A stretch of DNA of 64,000 bases, taken from positions 274,673 through 338,672 of the forward strand of contig NZ_MCUN01000001.1 of the NCBI RefSeq assembly GCF_002873455.1. The letters run 5' to 3'. Both the position numbers and the translations under genes were made by a program. The notes under the pieces are model-generated. The model was given only the letters and a program-made list of their open reading frames with translations. It searched no databases and had not been told where the DNA came from. Positions 45,842 through 55,872 of this stretch are shown here, piece by piece (position 1 is the stretch's first letter; every line of letters begins with the position of its first letter). The DNA comes from Vibrio splendidus (GTDB taxonomy: Bacteria; Pseudomonadota; Gammaproteobacteria; Enterobacterales; Vibrionaceae).

Positions 45842-47031
45842 TATAATGCTCCTTTCTCTTTAAGAATGTCGTGTACAGAGAAAATATCTTTGTCACCACG
45901 ACCAGATAAGTTAACGACTAATAGCTGTTCTTTCTCTGGGTCGTCGTGAGCCATTTTAACAGCGTGAGCCACAGCATGAGATGACTCTAGTGCTGCGATA
46001 ATACCTTCTTTGCGTGCAATCAATTGGAAGGCTTCTAGCGCTTCATCATCGGTCACGTTGTCGTATTCTGCGCGGCCAATAGCATTTAGGTGCGCGTGTT
46101 GAGGACCAACTGATGGGAAATCTAGACCCGCAGATACAGAGTAAGACTCTTCTACTTGGCCATTCTCATCTTGCATCAGTGGTGCTTTCATTCCGAAGAA
46201 GATACCGGTTTTACCATGCTTAAGTGGCGCGCCGTGTTGGTCGGTATCAATACCTTTACCTGCAGGCTCTACACCGATCAGGCGAACAGATTCTTCTTCA
46301 ATGAAATCAGCGAACATACCGATAGCGTTTGAACCACCGCCAACACAAGCGATAACCGCATCCGGAAGGCGACCTTCACGAGCTAGGATTTGGTTCTTCG
46401 TTTCTTCACCAATCATGCGTTGGAAATCACGAACAATCGTTGGAAATGGGTGAGGACCCGCTGCAGTACCCAATAGGTAGTGCGCGTCTTCATAAGTTGC
46501 AGACCAGTCACGTAGCGCTTCGTTACATGCATCTTTTAGTGTTGAAGAGCCAGAATGAACAGGGATAACCTCTGCACCCATTAGCTTCATACGGAACACG
46601 TTAGGGCTTTGACGTTCAACGTCTTTTGCACCCATGTAAACACGACACTTAAGACCTAATAGAGCACATGCTAGAGCTGTTGCTACACCGTGTTGCCCTG
46701 CGCCAGTTTCAGCGATGATTTCCTGCTTACCCATGCGTTTTGCTAGCAATGCTTGGCCAAGAACTTGGTTTGTCTTGTGAGCGCCGCCGTGAAGGAGATC
46801 TTCACGCTTTAGGTACAGTTTGGTTTTTGTACCTTTAGTCAGGTTACGCGTTAGCGTTAGTGCCGTTGGACGACCTGCGTACTCTTGCAAAAGCGTCATG
46901 AATTCGCTGCGGAACTCAGGATCAGCTTGTGCATCGATAAATGCTTGTTCTAGTTGGTCTAGTGCTGGCACTAGGATCTGCGGTACGTATTGACCACCGT
47001 ATTCACCAAAGTAGGCATCGAGTTTAGCCAT
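45841..47031 (-). CDS. trpB: tryptophan synthase beta chain
   Basis: 396-residue PLP enzyme condensing indole and serine. Motifs: [32 protein letters not shown] (PLP Lys in HKTN), [24 protein letters not shown]. Overlaps trpA by one base; separated from trpCF by a 189-bp gap with a heptamer repeat. Confidence 0.97.
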   Translation of the reverse strand: MAKLDAYFGEYGGQYVPQILVPALDQLEQAFIDAQADPEFRSEFMTLLQEYAGRPTALTLTRNLTKGTKTKLYLKREDLLHGGAHKTNQVLGQALLAKRMGKQEIIAETGAGQHGVATALACALLGLKCRVYMGAKDVERQSPNVFRMKLMGAEVIPVHSGSSTLKDACNEALRDWSATYEDAHYLLGTAAGPHPFPTIVRDFQRMIGEETKNQILAREGRLPDAVIACVGGGSNAIGMFADFIEEESVRLIGVEPAGKGIDTDQHGAPLKHGKTGIFFGMKAPLMQDENGQVEESYSVSAGLDFPSVGPQHAHLNAIGRAEYDNVTDDEALEAFQLIARKEGIIAALESSHAVAHAVKMAHDDPEKEQLLVVNLSGRGDKDIFSVHDILKEKGAL

Positions 47032-47153
47032 TGTGTTATTCCTTCAATTCTATCGATGTGTATTCACACCAAGTCATTTAATCTTGTTTGAGCTTCGCAA
47101 AAGGCAAAGCTCACAAATTTGTTTTTCGTCTCTGCTTTCTAGCTTTCTATTTT

Positions 47154-47188
47154 CTAAGCTCTAAGCTCTAAGCTCTAAGCTCTAAGCT
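47154..47188. repeat. heptanucleotide tandem repeat between trpB and trpCF
   Basis: CTAAGCT repeated five times exactly (47154-47188), with partial continuation. It sits in the 189-bp trpB-trpCF gap, which also has related AGCTTTCT and AAGCTC segments around 47140-47160. A simple-sequence tract prone to slippage. Confidence 0.9.
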
Positions 47189-47220
47189 CTGGGTTCCAGG
47201 TTTAAGTTCTAGAAGCCGGA

Positions 47221-48672
47221 CTAGTAATTACGAATCGCAGCAAAAGCGCGTTGCAGCTTGTCTGCGTCTTTGTTACCTGGAGCCGATTCAACGCCAGAGT
47301 TTAGGTCTAGCCCTAAACAACCCAACTTAGCCGCTTGGTTAGCGTTTTCTGGGTTTAGGCCACCCGCTAACATGACTGCGCTTTGGTTGTTGATTAGGCT
47401 CCAATCGAACGCTTGGCCTGTACCACCCGTTTGAGAACCCACTTTAGTATCTAACAGGTGACGAGTCACGTTGCTTTGAAGTAATTCTGGTAGCGCACTT
47501 TCAGCGCCGTTTTCAGTACTGCAAGCAACACCGTAAGCTTTCCAAATCTCAACGTTTTCAGGTAGTGATTGTTTTAACTCATCGACAAATGCTTGAGACT
47601 CATCGCCGTGCAGTTGCACCGCAAACAGACCTAGTTCAGAAACTGTGTTAGCAACGTCAGTAACGCTATGATTTTGGAACACACCCACGTAGTTCAGAGG
47701 TGCGCCGCTCATGGTTAAACGAGCAGCTTCGATATCCACATGACGCTTAGACGCTTCAACGAAAATCAAACCACCGAATACTGCACCCGCTTGATACGCT
47801 TTCGCTGCATCGTCAGAGTGAGTTAAACCACACACCTTGTTTTCACCGAGCGTTACTTTGCGCACTGCGAGTTCAAGGTTCTTTTCAGCCATCAGAGAAC
47901 TGCCGATTAGGAAGCCATCTGCAAATGTTGAAAGGTCACGTACTTGTTGATGTGTGTAGATGCCCGATTCTGAAATCACCACCGCGTTGGGTGCCAACTC
48001 ACGAACAAGCGGAGCCAGCTCTTTAGTACGGTTCAAGTCAGTCGAAAGGTCACGTAGGTTACGGTTATTAATGCCGATCACTCTAGCGTTTAGAGCGACT
48101 GCGCGGTGAAGCTCTTCTTCGTTACTGACTTCAGTTAGTACACCCATGTTGAGTGAGTGAGCAACTTCCGCCAGTGCTTTGTACTCTTCGTCATCCAATA
48201 CCGATAGCATCAACAAGATAGCATCAGCAGAGTAGTGACGAGCTAAGTAAACCTGGTAGGTATCAACCATGAAGTCTTTACATAGGATAGGCTGCTTAGC
48301 AATGCTACGAACCTTAGGTAAAAACTCGAAGTCACCTTGGAAGTATTTCTCGTCTGTCAGCACTGAAATTGCGTTGGCGTGGTTGTTGTACACCGATGCA
48401 ATGTAGTCCAAATCAAACTCGTCACGGATCAAACCTTTTGACGGAGATGCCTTTTTACACTCAGTGATGAAAACGGTTTGTTCGCCGCTCAGAGCATCAT
48501 AAAAACTGCGGTCAGTTGCGGTTAACGCCGCTTTAAACTCGTCCAATGGTTGAGTCTGCTTACGCGCTTCAACCCATTGGTATTTATCACGAACGATTTT
48601 TGCTAATACTTCCGCCATTTCAGCTTCTTTGACTGAAACGTGGGTCGACAATTTATCGGTAGTCTGTGTCAT
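47221..48672 (-). CDS. trpCF: bifunctional indole-glycerol-phosphate synthase/phosphoribosylanthranilate isomerase
   Basis: 483-residue fused TrpC (about 20-275) and TrpF (about 280-483). TrpC: ITECKKASPSKG, CKDFMVDTYQVYLARHYSADAILLM, and GINNRNLRDLSTDLNRT. TrpF: CGLTHSDDA, YVGVFQNH, VQLHGDE and MLAGGLNPEN. Catalyses two successive steps of tryptophan synthesis. Longer than the roughly 453-residue E. coli protein because of the chosen start; an internal ATG (MAEVLAKIV, residue 19) is possible. Confidence 0.95.
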   Translation of the reverse strand: MTQTTDKLSTHVSVKEAEMAEVLAKIVRDKYQWVEARKQTQPLDEFKAALTATDRSFYDALSGEQTVFITECKKASPSKGLIRDEFDLDYIASVYNNHANAISVLTDEKYFQGDFEFLPKVRSIAKQPILCKDFMVDTYQVYLARHYSADAILLMLSVLDDEEYKALAEVAHSLNMGVLTEVSNEEELHRAVALNARVIGINNRNLRDLSTDLNRTKELAPLVRELAPNAVVISESGIYTHQQVRDLSTFADGFLIGSSLMAEKNLELAVRKVTLGENKVCGLTHSDDAAKAYQAGAVFGGLIFVEASKRHVDIEAARLTMSGAPLNYVGVFQNHSVTDVANTVSELGLFAVQLHGDESQAFVDELKQSLPENVEIWKAYGVACSTENGAESALPELLQSNVTRHLLDTKVGSQTGGTGQAFDWSLINNQSAVMLAGGLNPENANQAAKLGCLGLDLNSGVESAPGNKDADKLQRAFAAIRNY

Positions 48673-48692
48673 GTTCTTTGTCTCGTCGTTCG

Positions 48693-49688
48693 TTAGGCGT
48701 GTGCAGCAAGCTTTTGTACAAGCTCGTACGCTTTGCCAGAGTTCATCGCGTCAATCGCTTGCTGTGTGTTGGCTTTTAGATCTTCGTGACCAAATAGACG
48801 CATCAGCAGAGCAACGTTGACTGCCACAGCGCCAACTTGAGCATCTGTGCCTTTACCCGTCAGGATATCTGTTGTGATGGCTTTGTTCTCTTCTGGCTCG
48901 CCGCCCTTGATTGCTTCAAGAGGGTGAGTGTTCAGGCCAAAGTCTGCCGGTGTCACTGTGTACTCGTGAATCTCGCCATCTTTAATTTCAGCAACGATTG
49001 TCTCGCCATGAATAGCCACTTCATCAAGGCCGCTACCGTGTACAACGGCAGCACGCTTCATGCCCATTTGCAGCATGGTTTCCGCGATAGGGCGTACTAG
49101 CTCTTTGCTGTAAACACCCATTAGCTCGATGTTAGGGCGAGCAGGGTTAATCAGTGGGCCAAGGATGTTGAAGATAGTACGTGTTTTCATAGTTTGACGA
49201 ACAGGCATCGCATGACGTACACCGACGTGATATTGCGGAGCAAATAGGAATGCAACGCCAAGCTCGTCGACTGCAGTACGAGTGTCTTCTGCTGTCATTG
49301 CTAGGTTAATACCGAACGAATCTAGTAAGTCAGAAGAGCCTGATTTGCTCGATACGCTGCGGTTGCCGTGCTTAGCTATTTTTAAACCACACGCTGCTGC
49401 TACAAATGCAGAAGTTGTAGAAATGTTGATGGTGTCATGACCGTCGCCACCTGTACCTACGATGTCTGCAAAATCGTAATCAGGACGTGGGAACGGGTTT
49501 GCATTGGCAAGCAGTGCTTTTGCTGCGCCAGCGATCTCATCGGGCGTTTCGCCTTTGATTTTTAGTGCAGTTAGCGCGGAAGCCATCAAAATTGGGTTTA
49601 GTTCGCCCTTGATGATCACATCAAACAGTTGTTGGCTTTCTTCTTGAGTAAGAGACTGTTGTTCGTAAAGTTTATTAATCTGTTCCAT
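48693..49688 (-). CDS. trpD: anthranilate phosphoribosyltransferase
   Basis: 331 residues; makes N-phosphoribosyl anthranilate from anthranilate and PRPP. Motifs: DIVGTGGDGHDTINIST, KHGNRSVSSKSGSSD, PQYHVGVRHAMPVR, FNILGPLINPA and VHGSGLDE. Separate from trpG, unlike the E. coli fusion. 20 bp before trpCF and 9 bp after trpG. Confidence 0.96.
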   Translation of the reverse strand: MEQINKLYEQQSLTQEESQQLFDVIIKGELNPILMASALTALKIKGETPDEIAGAAKALLANANPFPRPDYDFADIVGTGGDGHDTINISTTSAFVAAACGLKIAKHGNRSVSSKSGSSDLLDSFGINLAMTAEDTRTAVDELGVAFLFAPQYHVGVRHAMPVRQTMKTRTIFNILGPLINPARPNIELMGVYSKELVRPIAETMLQMGMKRAAVVHGSGLDEVAIHGETIVAEIKDGEIHEYTVTPADFGLNTHPLEAIKGGEPEENKAITTDILTGKGTDAQVGAVAVNVALLMRLFGHEDLKANTQQAIDAMNSGKAYELVQKLAAHA

Positions 49689-49697
49689 GATCGTTTC

Positions 49698-50324
49698 CTA
49701 GTTAGTCTTTTTATCAAGAGTAGAGCTTTTCTCTAGATGAAGAGGTTTCTCAAGAGCCCATTCGATAGCGTTCGCTAGAAGCGTTGCACCGTAGGTCGTC
49801 ATAATCGATTCAGGGTGGAATTGGAATCCACAAACCTTGTCTTGTTCTTGAACTACAGACATTACCAAATCATCGACTTCAGCGGTCACTGTTAGGCTAT
49901 CGGATACATGCGTTGCCACTAAAGAGTGGTAACGAGCGATAGCCAGCGGCGAAGGTAAGCCTTGGTAAGTCGCATGGTTTTGGTGTTCCATCATCGACAC
50001 CTTACCATGAATGATTTCGCCAGCGCCTGCAACGGTGCCGCCGTAGGCTTCAACAATCGCTTGGTGGCCTAAGCAAATACCAATCATTGGCACTTTGCCT
50101 TTTAGCAGCTGAATTAGCTCAGGCATGCAGCCCGCATCCGCTGGAGCGCCAGGGCCTGGTGAAAGCAGTGCAACAGGGTTGTCTAGTTCGTTGATCGCCG
50201 CTTCAACTACTTTTGCAGGAATGTTGTTACGGTAAATTTTTACGCTGTGACCTAATGAACGAAATTGGTCTACAAGGTTGTAAGTGAACGAGTCGAAGTT
50301 ATCGATGAATACAATATCAGCCAT
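49698..50324 (-). CDS. trpG: anthranilate synthase component II (glutamine amidotransferase)
   Basis: 208 residues. Class I amidotransferase with FIDNFDSFTYNLVDQF, SPGPGAP, catalytic Cys in GICLGHQAIVEAYGG, and His/Glu in FHPESI. Supplies ammonia to TrpE. Gap to trpE is 2 bp. Confidence 0.95.
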   Translation of the reverse strand: MADIVFIDNFDSFTYNLVDQFRSLGHSVKIYRNNIPAKVVEAAINELDNPVALLSPGPGAPADAGCMPELIQLLKGKVPMIGICLGHQAIVEAYGGTVAGAGEIIHGKVSMMEHQNHATYQGLPSPLAIARYHSLVATHVSDSLTVTAEVDDLVMSVVQEQDKVCGFQFHPESIMTTYGATLLANAIEWALEKPLHLEKSSTLDKKTN

Positions 50325-50326
50325 GA

Positions 50327-51916
50327 TTACGACTCCTTCTTGTTAGAGATGCTTTTAGTATGTGCAGCTTGAATCGCTGAGATGACCGCTTGAGCTTTGC
50401 CACGAGTTTCATCTGCTTCTGCTTGTGGGTCTGAGTCGAACACCACGCCCGCGCCCGCTTGTACTTGTGCTACGCCATCTTCAACGTAAGCAGAACGAAT
50501 CACGATACACGTATCTAACGTGCCTTCACCGGTTAGATAACCGACTGCACCACCGTAGCTACCACGACGCGTTTTTTCTACGTCACGAATAAGCTGCATT
50601 GCGCGGATTTTTGGTGCGCCCGTTAGCGTGCCCATGTTCATACAAGCTTGGTAAGCGTGCAGAGCATCTAAGTCTTCACGTAGCTGACCAACAACACGAG
50701 AAACCAAGTGCATTACATGGCTGTAGCGATCAACTTTCAGCAAGTCTGCTACGTGGCGAGTGCCGGCTTCTGCAATACGTGCCACATCGTTACGAGCTAG
50801 GTCGACTAGCATCATGTGCTCAGCGTTTTCTTTCTTGTCGGTACGCAGTTCAAGTTCAATGCGGCTATCTAGGTCGAAATCAATTTGGCCATTCGGGCGC
50901 TTACCACGACGACGAGTACCAGCAATTGGGTAAATTTCGATTTGGTTGGTTTCAGTTTCGTACTTCAGCGCGCTTTCTGGAGATGCACCAAACAAAGTAA
51001 ACAGCTCATCTTGCATGTAGAACATGTAAGGGCTTGGGTTACTTTGCTTGAGTTCTTTGTACGCTGCTAGTGGAGCAGGGCAAGGCAGCGTGAAGCGGCG
51101 TGAAGGTACAACTTGGAATACATCGCCTTTAACGACGTACTCTTTTAAGTTACGAACAGTTTGGCAGAAGTCTTCATCTGAAACACTTGGTACAGCTTCA
51201 ACATTGTCGAGCGGCGTTACTTCTGTGATGGCTTTCAGTGACTGACATTGTGTCTGAATGTCAGCTAGACGCTCAGTTAATTGTGTTCTGATGTTTTCAT
51301 CTTGAGTGAACAAGCTGGCGTGAAGCAGACCTTCGTTCTCTTGGTGATCGAAACGCAATAGTGTTTCAGCAACGTAGAAAACAAAGTCAGGGCAGTTGTT
51401 GGTTGCTTCTGCATCGCCTAGCGGTTCAAAGTTCGCCACGATGTCGTAAGCGAATAGGCCCGCCATGAATAACGCGTGCTTGTTATCAGCGTCTTGCTCA
51501 AAGCTGTGTTGAACCAAACGCAGTGCATCGAATGAAGAAGCTTCTCTTAAACGTGAGTCTTCATCTAATTCGTTGCTTGGCTCGACAAAAGTCAGCGTCA
51601 AAACGTTATCGGTAAGGTCAGATTCAATTTCTGCTTTAACGTTTTGAGTGAGATGTTCGATAAGCGCTTGACCATTTTCAGTCAATGCTTGGAAGGTTAC
51701 TTCATGTCCGCGACATACGATGCGAACAGCAGAGTCGATAAGGAGTAGGCTTGTCAGGTTCTGTTTAGATTCAATCTCAGCAGATTCCAACAACAGACTG
51801 TCTGTTTTGTTTTCACACAAAGTATGAAAAACGCTGGTTGGATCTTGCGAGTAAGGAACTAAGGAATTGATGACCTCAATGGTTCCCAGCTTTTTGATTT
51901 CAATGGCCTTGTTCAC
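50327..51916 (-). CDS. trpE: anthranilate synthase component I
   Basis: 529 residues; chorismate to anthranilate. Feedback-site residues LLLESAEIESKQ; catalytic part PSRRFTLPCPAPL, IAGTRRRGK, LVDLARNDVARI, HLVSRVVGQLREDLDALHAYQACMNMGTLTGAPKIRAM broken in shorter motifs, and GAGVVFDSDP. The GTG at 51916 is the start: AAGGAGG lies 5 nt upstream, whereas the open frame extends to 51979. Regulated by the leader and attenuator upstream. Confidence 0.96.
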   Translation of the reverse strand: MNKAIEIKKLGTIEVINSLVPYSQDPTSVFHTLCENKTDSLLLESAEIESKQNLTSLLLIDSAVRIVCRGHEVTFQALTENGQALIEHLTQNVKAEIESDLTDNVLTLTFVEPSNELDEDSRLREASSFDALRLVQHSFEQDADNKHALFMAGLFAYDIVANFEPLGDAEATNNCPDFVFYVAETLLRFDHQENEGLLHASLFTQDENIRTQLTERLADIQTQCQSLKAITEVTPLDNVEAVPSVSDEDFCQTVRNLKEYVVKGDVFQVVPSRRFTLPCPAPLAAYKELKQSNPSPYMFYMQDELFTLFGASPESALKYETETNQIEIYPIAGTRRRGKRPNGQIDFDLDSRIELELRTDKKENAEHMMLVDLARNDVARIAEAGTRHVADLLKVDRYSHVMHLVSRVVGQLREDLDALHAYQACMNMGTLTGAPKIRAMQLIRDVEKTRRGSYGGAVGYLTGEGTLDTCIVIRSAYVEDGVAQVQAGAGVVFDSDPQAEADETRGKAQAVISAIQAAHTKSISNKKES

Positions 51917-52040
51917 AAGACCTCCTTTATGATTCTTTAAATTTCCTGCCGTACATAGTCGCATAAAGATACCTTTCACCCAATCTAGAATATGGTCAAT
52001 TCGATGATTTGTTAGTCAGTTGAATGTGAGATGTTCGACA

Positions 52041-52070
52041 AATTAAAAAGCCCGCTATTAAAGCGGGCTT
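52041..52070 (-). terminator. trp operon attenuator
   Basis: 9-bp stem AAGCCCGCT/AGCGGGCTT (52048-52056, 52062-52070), 5-nt loop, TTTTAATT tail on the - strand, between trpL and trpE. Terminates when the Trp codons of trpL are read freely. Confidence 0.88.
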
Positions 52071-52102
52071 AGTGATAACTTTTTTATAAACAAACTGTTT
52101 AA

Positions 52103-52228
52103 CTAGAAGTACACGTTAGCCCACCAAGAATTTGTCCAAGTGCGCCACCAATTAAGCTCTGAACTTGCTTCTACTGAAGAAAGTTCTAAAACTTTATCTT
52201 TATGGTTTTGGTTAAATTCTTGTAACAT
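52103..52228 (-). CDS. trpL: trp leader peptide
   Basis: 41-residue leader, ATG at 52228 with SD ATAGG, stop TAG at 52103. Five Trp codons near the end (NWWRTWTNSWW), which stall the ribosome when charged tRNA-Trp is scarce. No longer track frame exists here, but the pattern, position and terminator downstream make it certain. Confidence 0.93.
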   Translation of the reverse strand: MLQEFNQNHKDKVLELSSVEASSELNWWRTWTNSWWANVYF

Positions 52229-52264
52229 GGTGAACCTATCAAATGTGATACTTCGTATTTGTGT

Positions 52265-52296
52265 ACTAGTTAACTAGTTTTGCGCTTGCAGGTCAA
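52265..52296 (-). promoter_or_regulatory. trp promoter with TrpR operator
   Basis: -35 TTGACC (52296-52291) and -10 TTAACT (52273-52268) separated by 17 bp on the - strand. The -10 is inside the 14-bp perfect palindrome ACTAGTTAACTAGT (52265-52278), which matches the known TrpR operator core CTAGTTAACTAG. Trp-loaded repressor would block the promoter. Confidence 0.88.
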
Positions 52297-52348
52297 GTGC
52301 GTTGACACAAATATAACGATAAAAATTGAAAACAATGAAAAAGAATAT

Positions 52349-53218
52349 ATGAGAATTGATCTACATAGTCATACAACAGCCTCAGATGGCCGACTTACTC
52401 CACCTGAACTGATTGACCGAGCGCTAGGCTTTAACATCGAAGCGTTAGCGATTACAGATCATGATACGACTGATGGGCTTGCTGAAGCACGCAGCTATAT
52501 TGCTGATAACAACCTTCCTATCCAGTTGATTAACGGCATCGAGATCTCAACCGTTTGGCAAAACAAAGATATCCATATTGTTGGGTTAAACGTCGATCCT
52601 GAATCACCAGAATTGAAAGCGTTAATAGAACAACAAAAGCTTCATCGTATTGGGCGTGCAGAGATGATTGCTCAACGACTCGAGAAAGCGACTCGTGAAG
52701 GGTTGCTAGAAGAAGTTAAGTTGATAGCTGGTGATGCGCCTATCACTCGTGCTCACTTTGCTAAGTGGTTAGTCGATAACGGCTACGCAAAAACCATGCA
52801 GCAGGTGTTTAAAAAGTTTCTGACTCGCAATAACCCAGGTTATGTGCCGCCAACGTGGTGTTCAATGAGTGATGCTGTAACTGCAATTCATGCTGCTGGT
52901 GGTCAAGCCGTATTAGCTCACCCCGGCCGATATGGCTTAACAGCTAAGTGGGTTAAGCGTCTGTTAGCTGCATTTGTTGAAGCAAAAGGTGACGCTATGG
53001 AAGTCGCTCAGCCTCAGCAAGCGCAACAAGAAAGACGCACACTTGCGGATTATGCTATACAATACAAACTATTAGCCTCCCAAGGCAGTGACTTCCATTA
53101 TCCATCCCCATGGATGGAGCTTGGACGTAATCTCTGGCTACCTTCTGGGGTCGAAGAAGTATGGAAAGATTGGGAGTTTCAAACGGTTTCACCAATTGAT
53201 ACCGATGACAGTATTTAG
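52349..53218 (+). CDS. rnm: PHP-domain exoribonuclease/nucleotide phosphatase Rnm (YciV/TrpH)
   Basis: 289 residues; PHP metal-dependent domain with [35 protein letters not shown] and SQGSDFH. E. coli Rnm trims 5' ends of rRNA and hydrolyses pAp. ATG 52349 (MRIDLHSH) is chosen because family proteins begin here; the open frame runs to 52280 inside the trp promoter. First gene of the unit divergent from trp, as in E. coli. Confidence 0.9.
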   Translation: MRIDLHSHTTASDGRLTPPELIDRALGFNIEALAITDHDTTDGLAEARSYIADNNLPIQLINGIEISTVWQNKDIHIVGLNVDPESPELKALIEQQKLHRIGRAEMIAQRLEKATREGLLEEVKLIAGDAPITRAHFAKWLVDNGYAKTMQQVFKKFLTRNNPGYVPPTWCSMSDAVTAIHAAGGQAVLAHPGRYGLTAKWVKRLLAAFVEAKGDAMEVAQPQQAQQERRTLADYAIQYKLLASQGSDFHYPSPWMELGRNLWLPSGVEEVWKDWEFQTVSPIDTDDSI

Positions 53219-53273
53219 GTGAACCAGCTCCTTCTGATGATAGAGTCGAGAGATTCGATAACGAGGATCAACA

Positions 53274-53894
53274 ATGAGCCAGTTTTTTTATGTACACCCA
53301 GATAACCCACAAGCGCGCTTAATTACTCAAGCTGTTGCGATTATTCGTAGTGGTGGTGTGGTGGTTTATCCAACAGATTCCGGTTATGCGCTGGGCTGTC
53401 AGCTTGAAAATAAACAAGCACTTGAACGCATCTGTAAAATTCGTCGAATCGATGATAAGCACAATTTCACGTTGTTATGCCGTGATCTTTCTGAGTTGTC
53501 ACTGTATGCACGAGTTGATAACGTTGCTTTCCGTTTACTTAAGGCGCACACGCCCGGTGCTTACACGTTTATCTTCAAAGCAACCAAAGAAGTGCCGAAG
53601 CGTTTGATGAACGCGAAACGTAAAACGATTGGTATTCGTGTCCCAGACAACAAGATTGCACTTGACCTGTTGGAAGCAATGGGTGAGCCATTGATGTCGA
53701 CGTCTCTAATTCTTCCGGGTAACGAGACAACTGAATCGGATCCAGAAGAAATTCGCGACAGCCTAGAGCATGCGGTTGATGTCATTTTGAATGGCGGCTA
53801 CTTAGGTGAGCAACCGACTACGGTTATTGACTTCAGTGACGATGACGCCGTTGTTTTACGTCGTGGTGCCGGTGATCCAGCGCCGTTTGAATAA
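53274..53894 (+). CDS. yciO: YciO (Sua5/YciO/YrdC family)
   Basis: 206 residues, same length as E. coli YciO. Conserved KRIRRIDDKHNFTLLC-like segment, YPTDSGYALGC, PGAYTFIFKAT, KTIGIRVPDN and STSLILPG. The family makes threonylcarbamoyl-AMP for t6A tRNA modification; YciO itself is a paralogue of TsaC with a less certain role. Neighbour order rnm-yciO-rluB matches E. coli. Confidence 0.9.
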   Translation: MSQFFYVHPDNPQARLITQAVAIIRSGGVVVYPTDSGYALGCQLENKQALERICKIRRIDDKHNFTLLCRDLSELSLYARVDNVAFRLLKAHTPGAYTFIFKATKEVPKRLMNAKRKTIGIRVPDNKIALDLLEAMGEPLMSTSLILPGNETTESDPEEIRDSLEHAVDVILNGGYLGEQPTTVIDFSDDDAVVLRRGAGDPAPFE

Positions 53895-54053
53895 TAGCGT
53901 TACTGATTAACAGTCTGTAACGAAACAGCAAACCTGCCAGAGTAAATAACAAGTGCTTTTTGGCAGGTTATTTGCGATAATACGCGACCGCGATTTGGTC
54001 GCGAAAAATTCATTCGACGTCTGTGAAGACGACAATTAGGTAGAAAAGAGTAA

Positions 54054-55082
54054 ATGAGCGAAAAATTACAGAAGGTTTTAGCGCGAGCTGGTCATGGTTC
54101 TCGTCGTGAACTAGAAGGTTTAATCAAATCTGGTCGTGTAAGTGTTAACGGTCAAGTTGCGAAATTGGGTGAGCGTCTTGAAGACGAGAACTCAGTGATC
54201 CGTATTGATGGCCACACTATTACAGGCAAAGCCTCTGAAGAAGTGGTTTGTCGTGTACTTGCTTACTACAAGCCGGAAGGTGAGCTTTGTACTCGTCACG
54301 ATCCTGAAGGTCGCCGTACTGTTTTCGATCGTCTACCTAAGATCCGTGGTTCTCGTTGGATTTCAGTTGGTCGTCTTGATGCAAACACATCAGGCCTACT
54401 GTTGTTCACAACCGATGGTGAACTAGCAAACCGCCTAATGCACCCAAGCCGTCAAGTTGAACGTGAGTACCTAGTACGTGTATTTGGCGAAGTAACAGAG
54501 CAAAAAGTTAAGAACGTGACTCGTGGCGTTCAACTTGAAGATGGTATGGCTCGTTTCGAAGACGTGGTTTACGCTGGCGGTGAAGGTATGAACCATACTT
54601 TCTACGTAGCGATTAACGAAGGTCGTAACCGTGAGGTTCGTCGTCTTTGGGAATCACAAGAAACAACAGTAAGCCGTCTGAAACGTGTACGTTACGGTGA
54701 TATCTACCTTGATAAGAAACTACCTCGTGGCGGTTGGAAAGAGCTAGATCTTCAAGAAGTAAACTACTTGCGTGAGCTTGTTGAGCTTCAACCAGAAAAA
54801 GAGACATTGTTGGATCTTGATCCTGCAAACACTTCTCGTAAGCGTGAGCGTTCTCGTAGCCAGAAAATTCGTCGTGCTGTTAAGCGTCACGAAGAGCGTG
54901 CAAATGCTCCCAAAGGCCGTAGTAACCAGACTAAGCGTAAGAAGCCTGCAACTCGCGGTACTACAACACCTGATTCAGGCCGTAGTGCTCCAGCGAGCAA
55001 TGGCAAACCTCAGGCTACTAAAAAGCCTAAACTGAACAACGGACGCCCGGCTAAACCGGCTAAGCCAAGATCACGTAAGTAA
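54054..55082 (+). CDS. rluB: 23S rRNA pseudouridine(2605) synthase RluB
   Basis: 342 residues: S4 RNA-binding domain (about 3-60; [17 protein letters not shown]), catalytic domain with Asp in [15 protein letters not shown], and [16 protein letters not shown] and [14 protein letters not shown]. Modifies U2605 of 23S rRNA in E. coli. The last ~80 residues are a Lys/Arg/Pro/Ala-rich tail that makes it longer than the 291-residue E. coli protein. Confidence 0.93.
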   Translation: MSEKLQKVLARAGHGSRRELEGLIKSGRVSVNGQVAKLGERLEDENSVIRIDGHTITGKASEEVVCRVLAYYKPEGELCTRHDPEGRRTVFDRLPKIRGSRWISVGRLDANTSGLLLFTTDGELANRLMHPSRQVEREYLVRVFGEVTEQKVKNVTRGVQLEDGMARFEDVVYAGGEGMNHTFYVAINEGRNREVRRLWESQETTVSRLKRVRYGDIYLDKKLPRGGWKELDLQEVNYLRELVELQPEKETLLDLDPANTSRKRERSRSQKIRRAVKRHEERANAPKGRSNQTKRKKPATRGTTTPDSGRSAPASNGKPQATKKPKLNNGRPAKPAKPRSRK

Positions 55083-55140
55083 TTACACCAGTAGTTGCTA
55101 CAGTTCTTAAGCTTAAAGCTTAATCCAACGTTTTGAATAC

Positions 55141-55171
55141 AAAAAAACCTGCTAACTTAGCAGGTTTTTTT
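55141..55171. terminator. bidirectional terminator of rluB
   Basis: 14-bp perfect stem (55141-55154 with 55158-55171), 3-nt loop, A-run and T-run on both sides. Confidence 0.88.
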
Positions 55172-55291
55172 ATGTCTTGAATATGGCGCAGTTCAAATCA
55201 TGTGGAAGTGCTTGATCAGATAGAGGTGCTTAACCAACTAGCAGTGCTTAACTAGTTAGGGTAACTAGCTATTTACTTACTACGATTGGTA

Positions 55292-55783
55292 TTAGGTCAC
55301 TTTTAAATGATTAGAAAAGTTGTCACCTTTTGCCATGCGGTCGTACAAAATGACATTTACCGCGGCAGCAAGGTTCATGCAGCCATTGGTCGGAACGTAG
55401 ATGGTTTCACGACAAAAATCCGTGATCTCTTTTTTCAGAGTCCCATCTTCAGGGCCGAAGATATAAAAAGCACGAGGTGGGTGCTTGTAATCAGGCAGAG
55501 GCTTAGCGCCCTCTATTAAATCAACCGCGATTGGTACACAGCCAACTGGAATAATGTCTTTCAGGTCTTCAACACCAATTAATGGCAACTCAAGGTGCTT
55601 TTCTTTGGTGTCGGTATGAAACTGTCGAGCGTGGTCATAACGGGTGCCAGTATAAAATACAGAGTTTGCTCCGTAGCAACCAGCCGCTCGCATTACTGAG
55701 CCAACATTTTCAGGTGTTTTGGGGTTTACTAATCCAACACAGGCATAGCCTTTGGATAGGGTATCTGTCTTTGCTTTGGTCAT
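55292..55783 (-). CDS. TrmH-family (SpoU) RNA methyltransferase
   Basis: 163-residue SPOUT methyltransferase using SAM to methylate RNA: motif 1 VGLVNPKTPENVGSVMRAAG, motif 2 YIFGPEDGTL, motif 3 VPTNGCMNLAAAVNVILYD (split knot). Target (tRNA ribose or other) cannot be told. Short, with no extra RNA-binding domain, similar in size to TrmL. Starts 90 bp from the yciU stop on the same strand. Confidence 0.82.
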   Translation of the reverse strand: MTKAKTDTLSKGYACVGLVNPKTPENVGSVMRAAGCYGANSVFYTGTRYDHARQFHTDTKEKHLELPLIGVEDLKDIIPVGCVPIAVDLIEGAKPLPDYKHPPRAFYIFGPEDGTLKKEITDFCRETIYVPTNGCMNLAAAVNVILYDRMAKGDNFSNHLKVT

Positions 55784-55835
55784 AATTTTGTAGAGTTGCA
55801 GTTTGGTAAAGTGATGAGGCTATGAAGTCGTAAGA

Positions 55836-55863
55836 AAATCAGCTCAGTACTCTGAGCTGATTT
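55836..55863. terminator. terminator of yciU
   Basis: 12-bp perfect stem (55836-55847 with 55852-55863), TACT loop; on the - strand it follows the efpL-yciU unit. Confidence 0.75.
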
Positions 55864-55872
55864 AAGAAGAGC

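Noticed and set aside
55240..55275. TrpR-like site near 55250 (AACTAGTTAGGGTAACTAG)
   Set aside because: The CTAGTT and AACTAG halves are too far apart and there is no promoter; it is part of local AGTGCTTAACTAG-type repeats after rluB.
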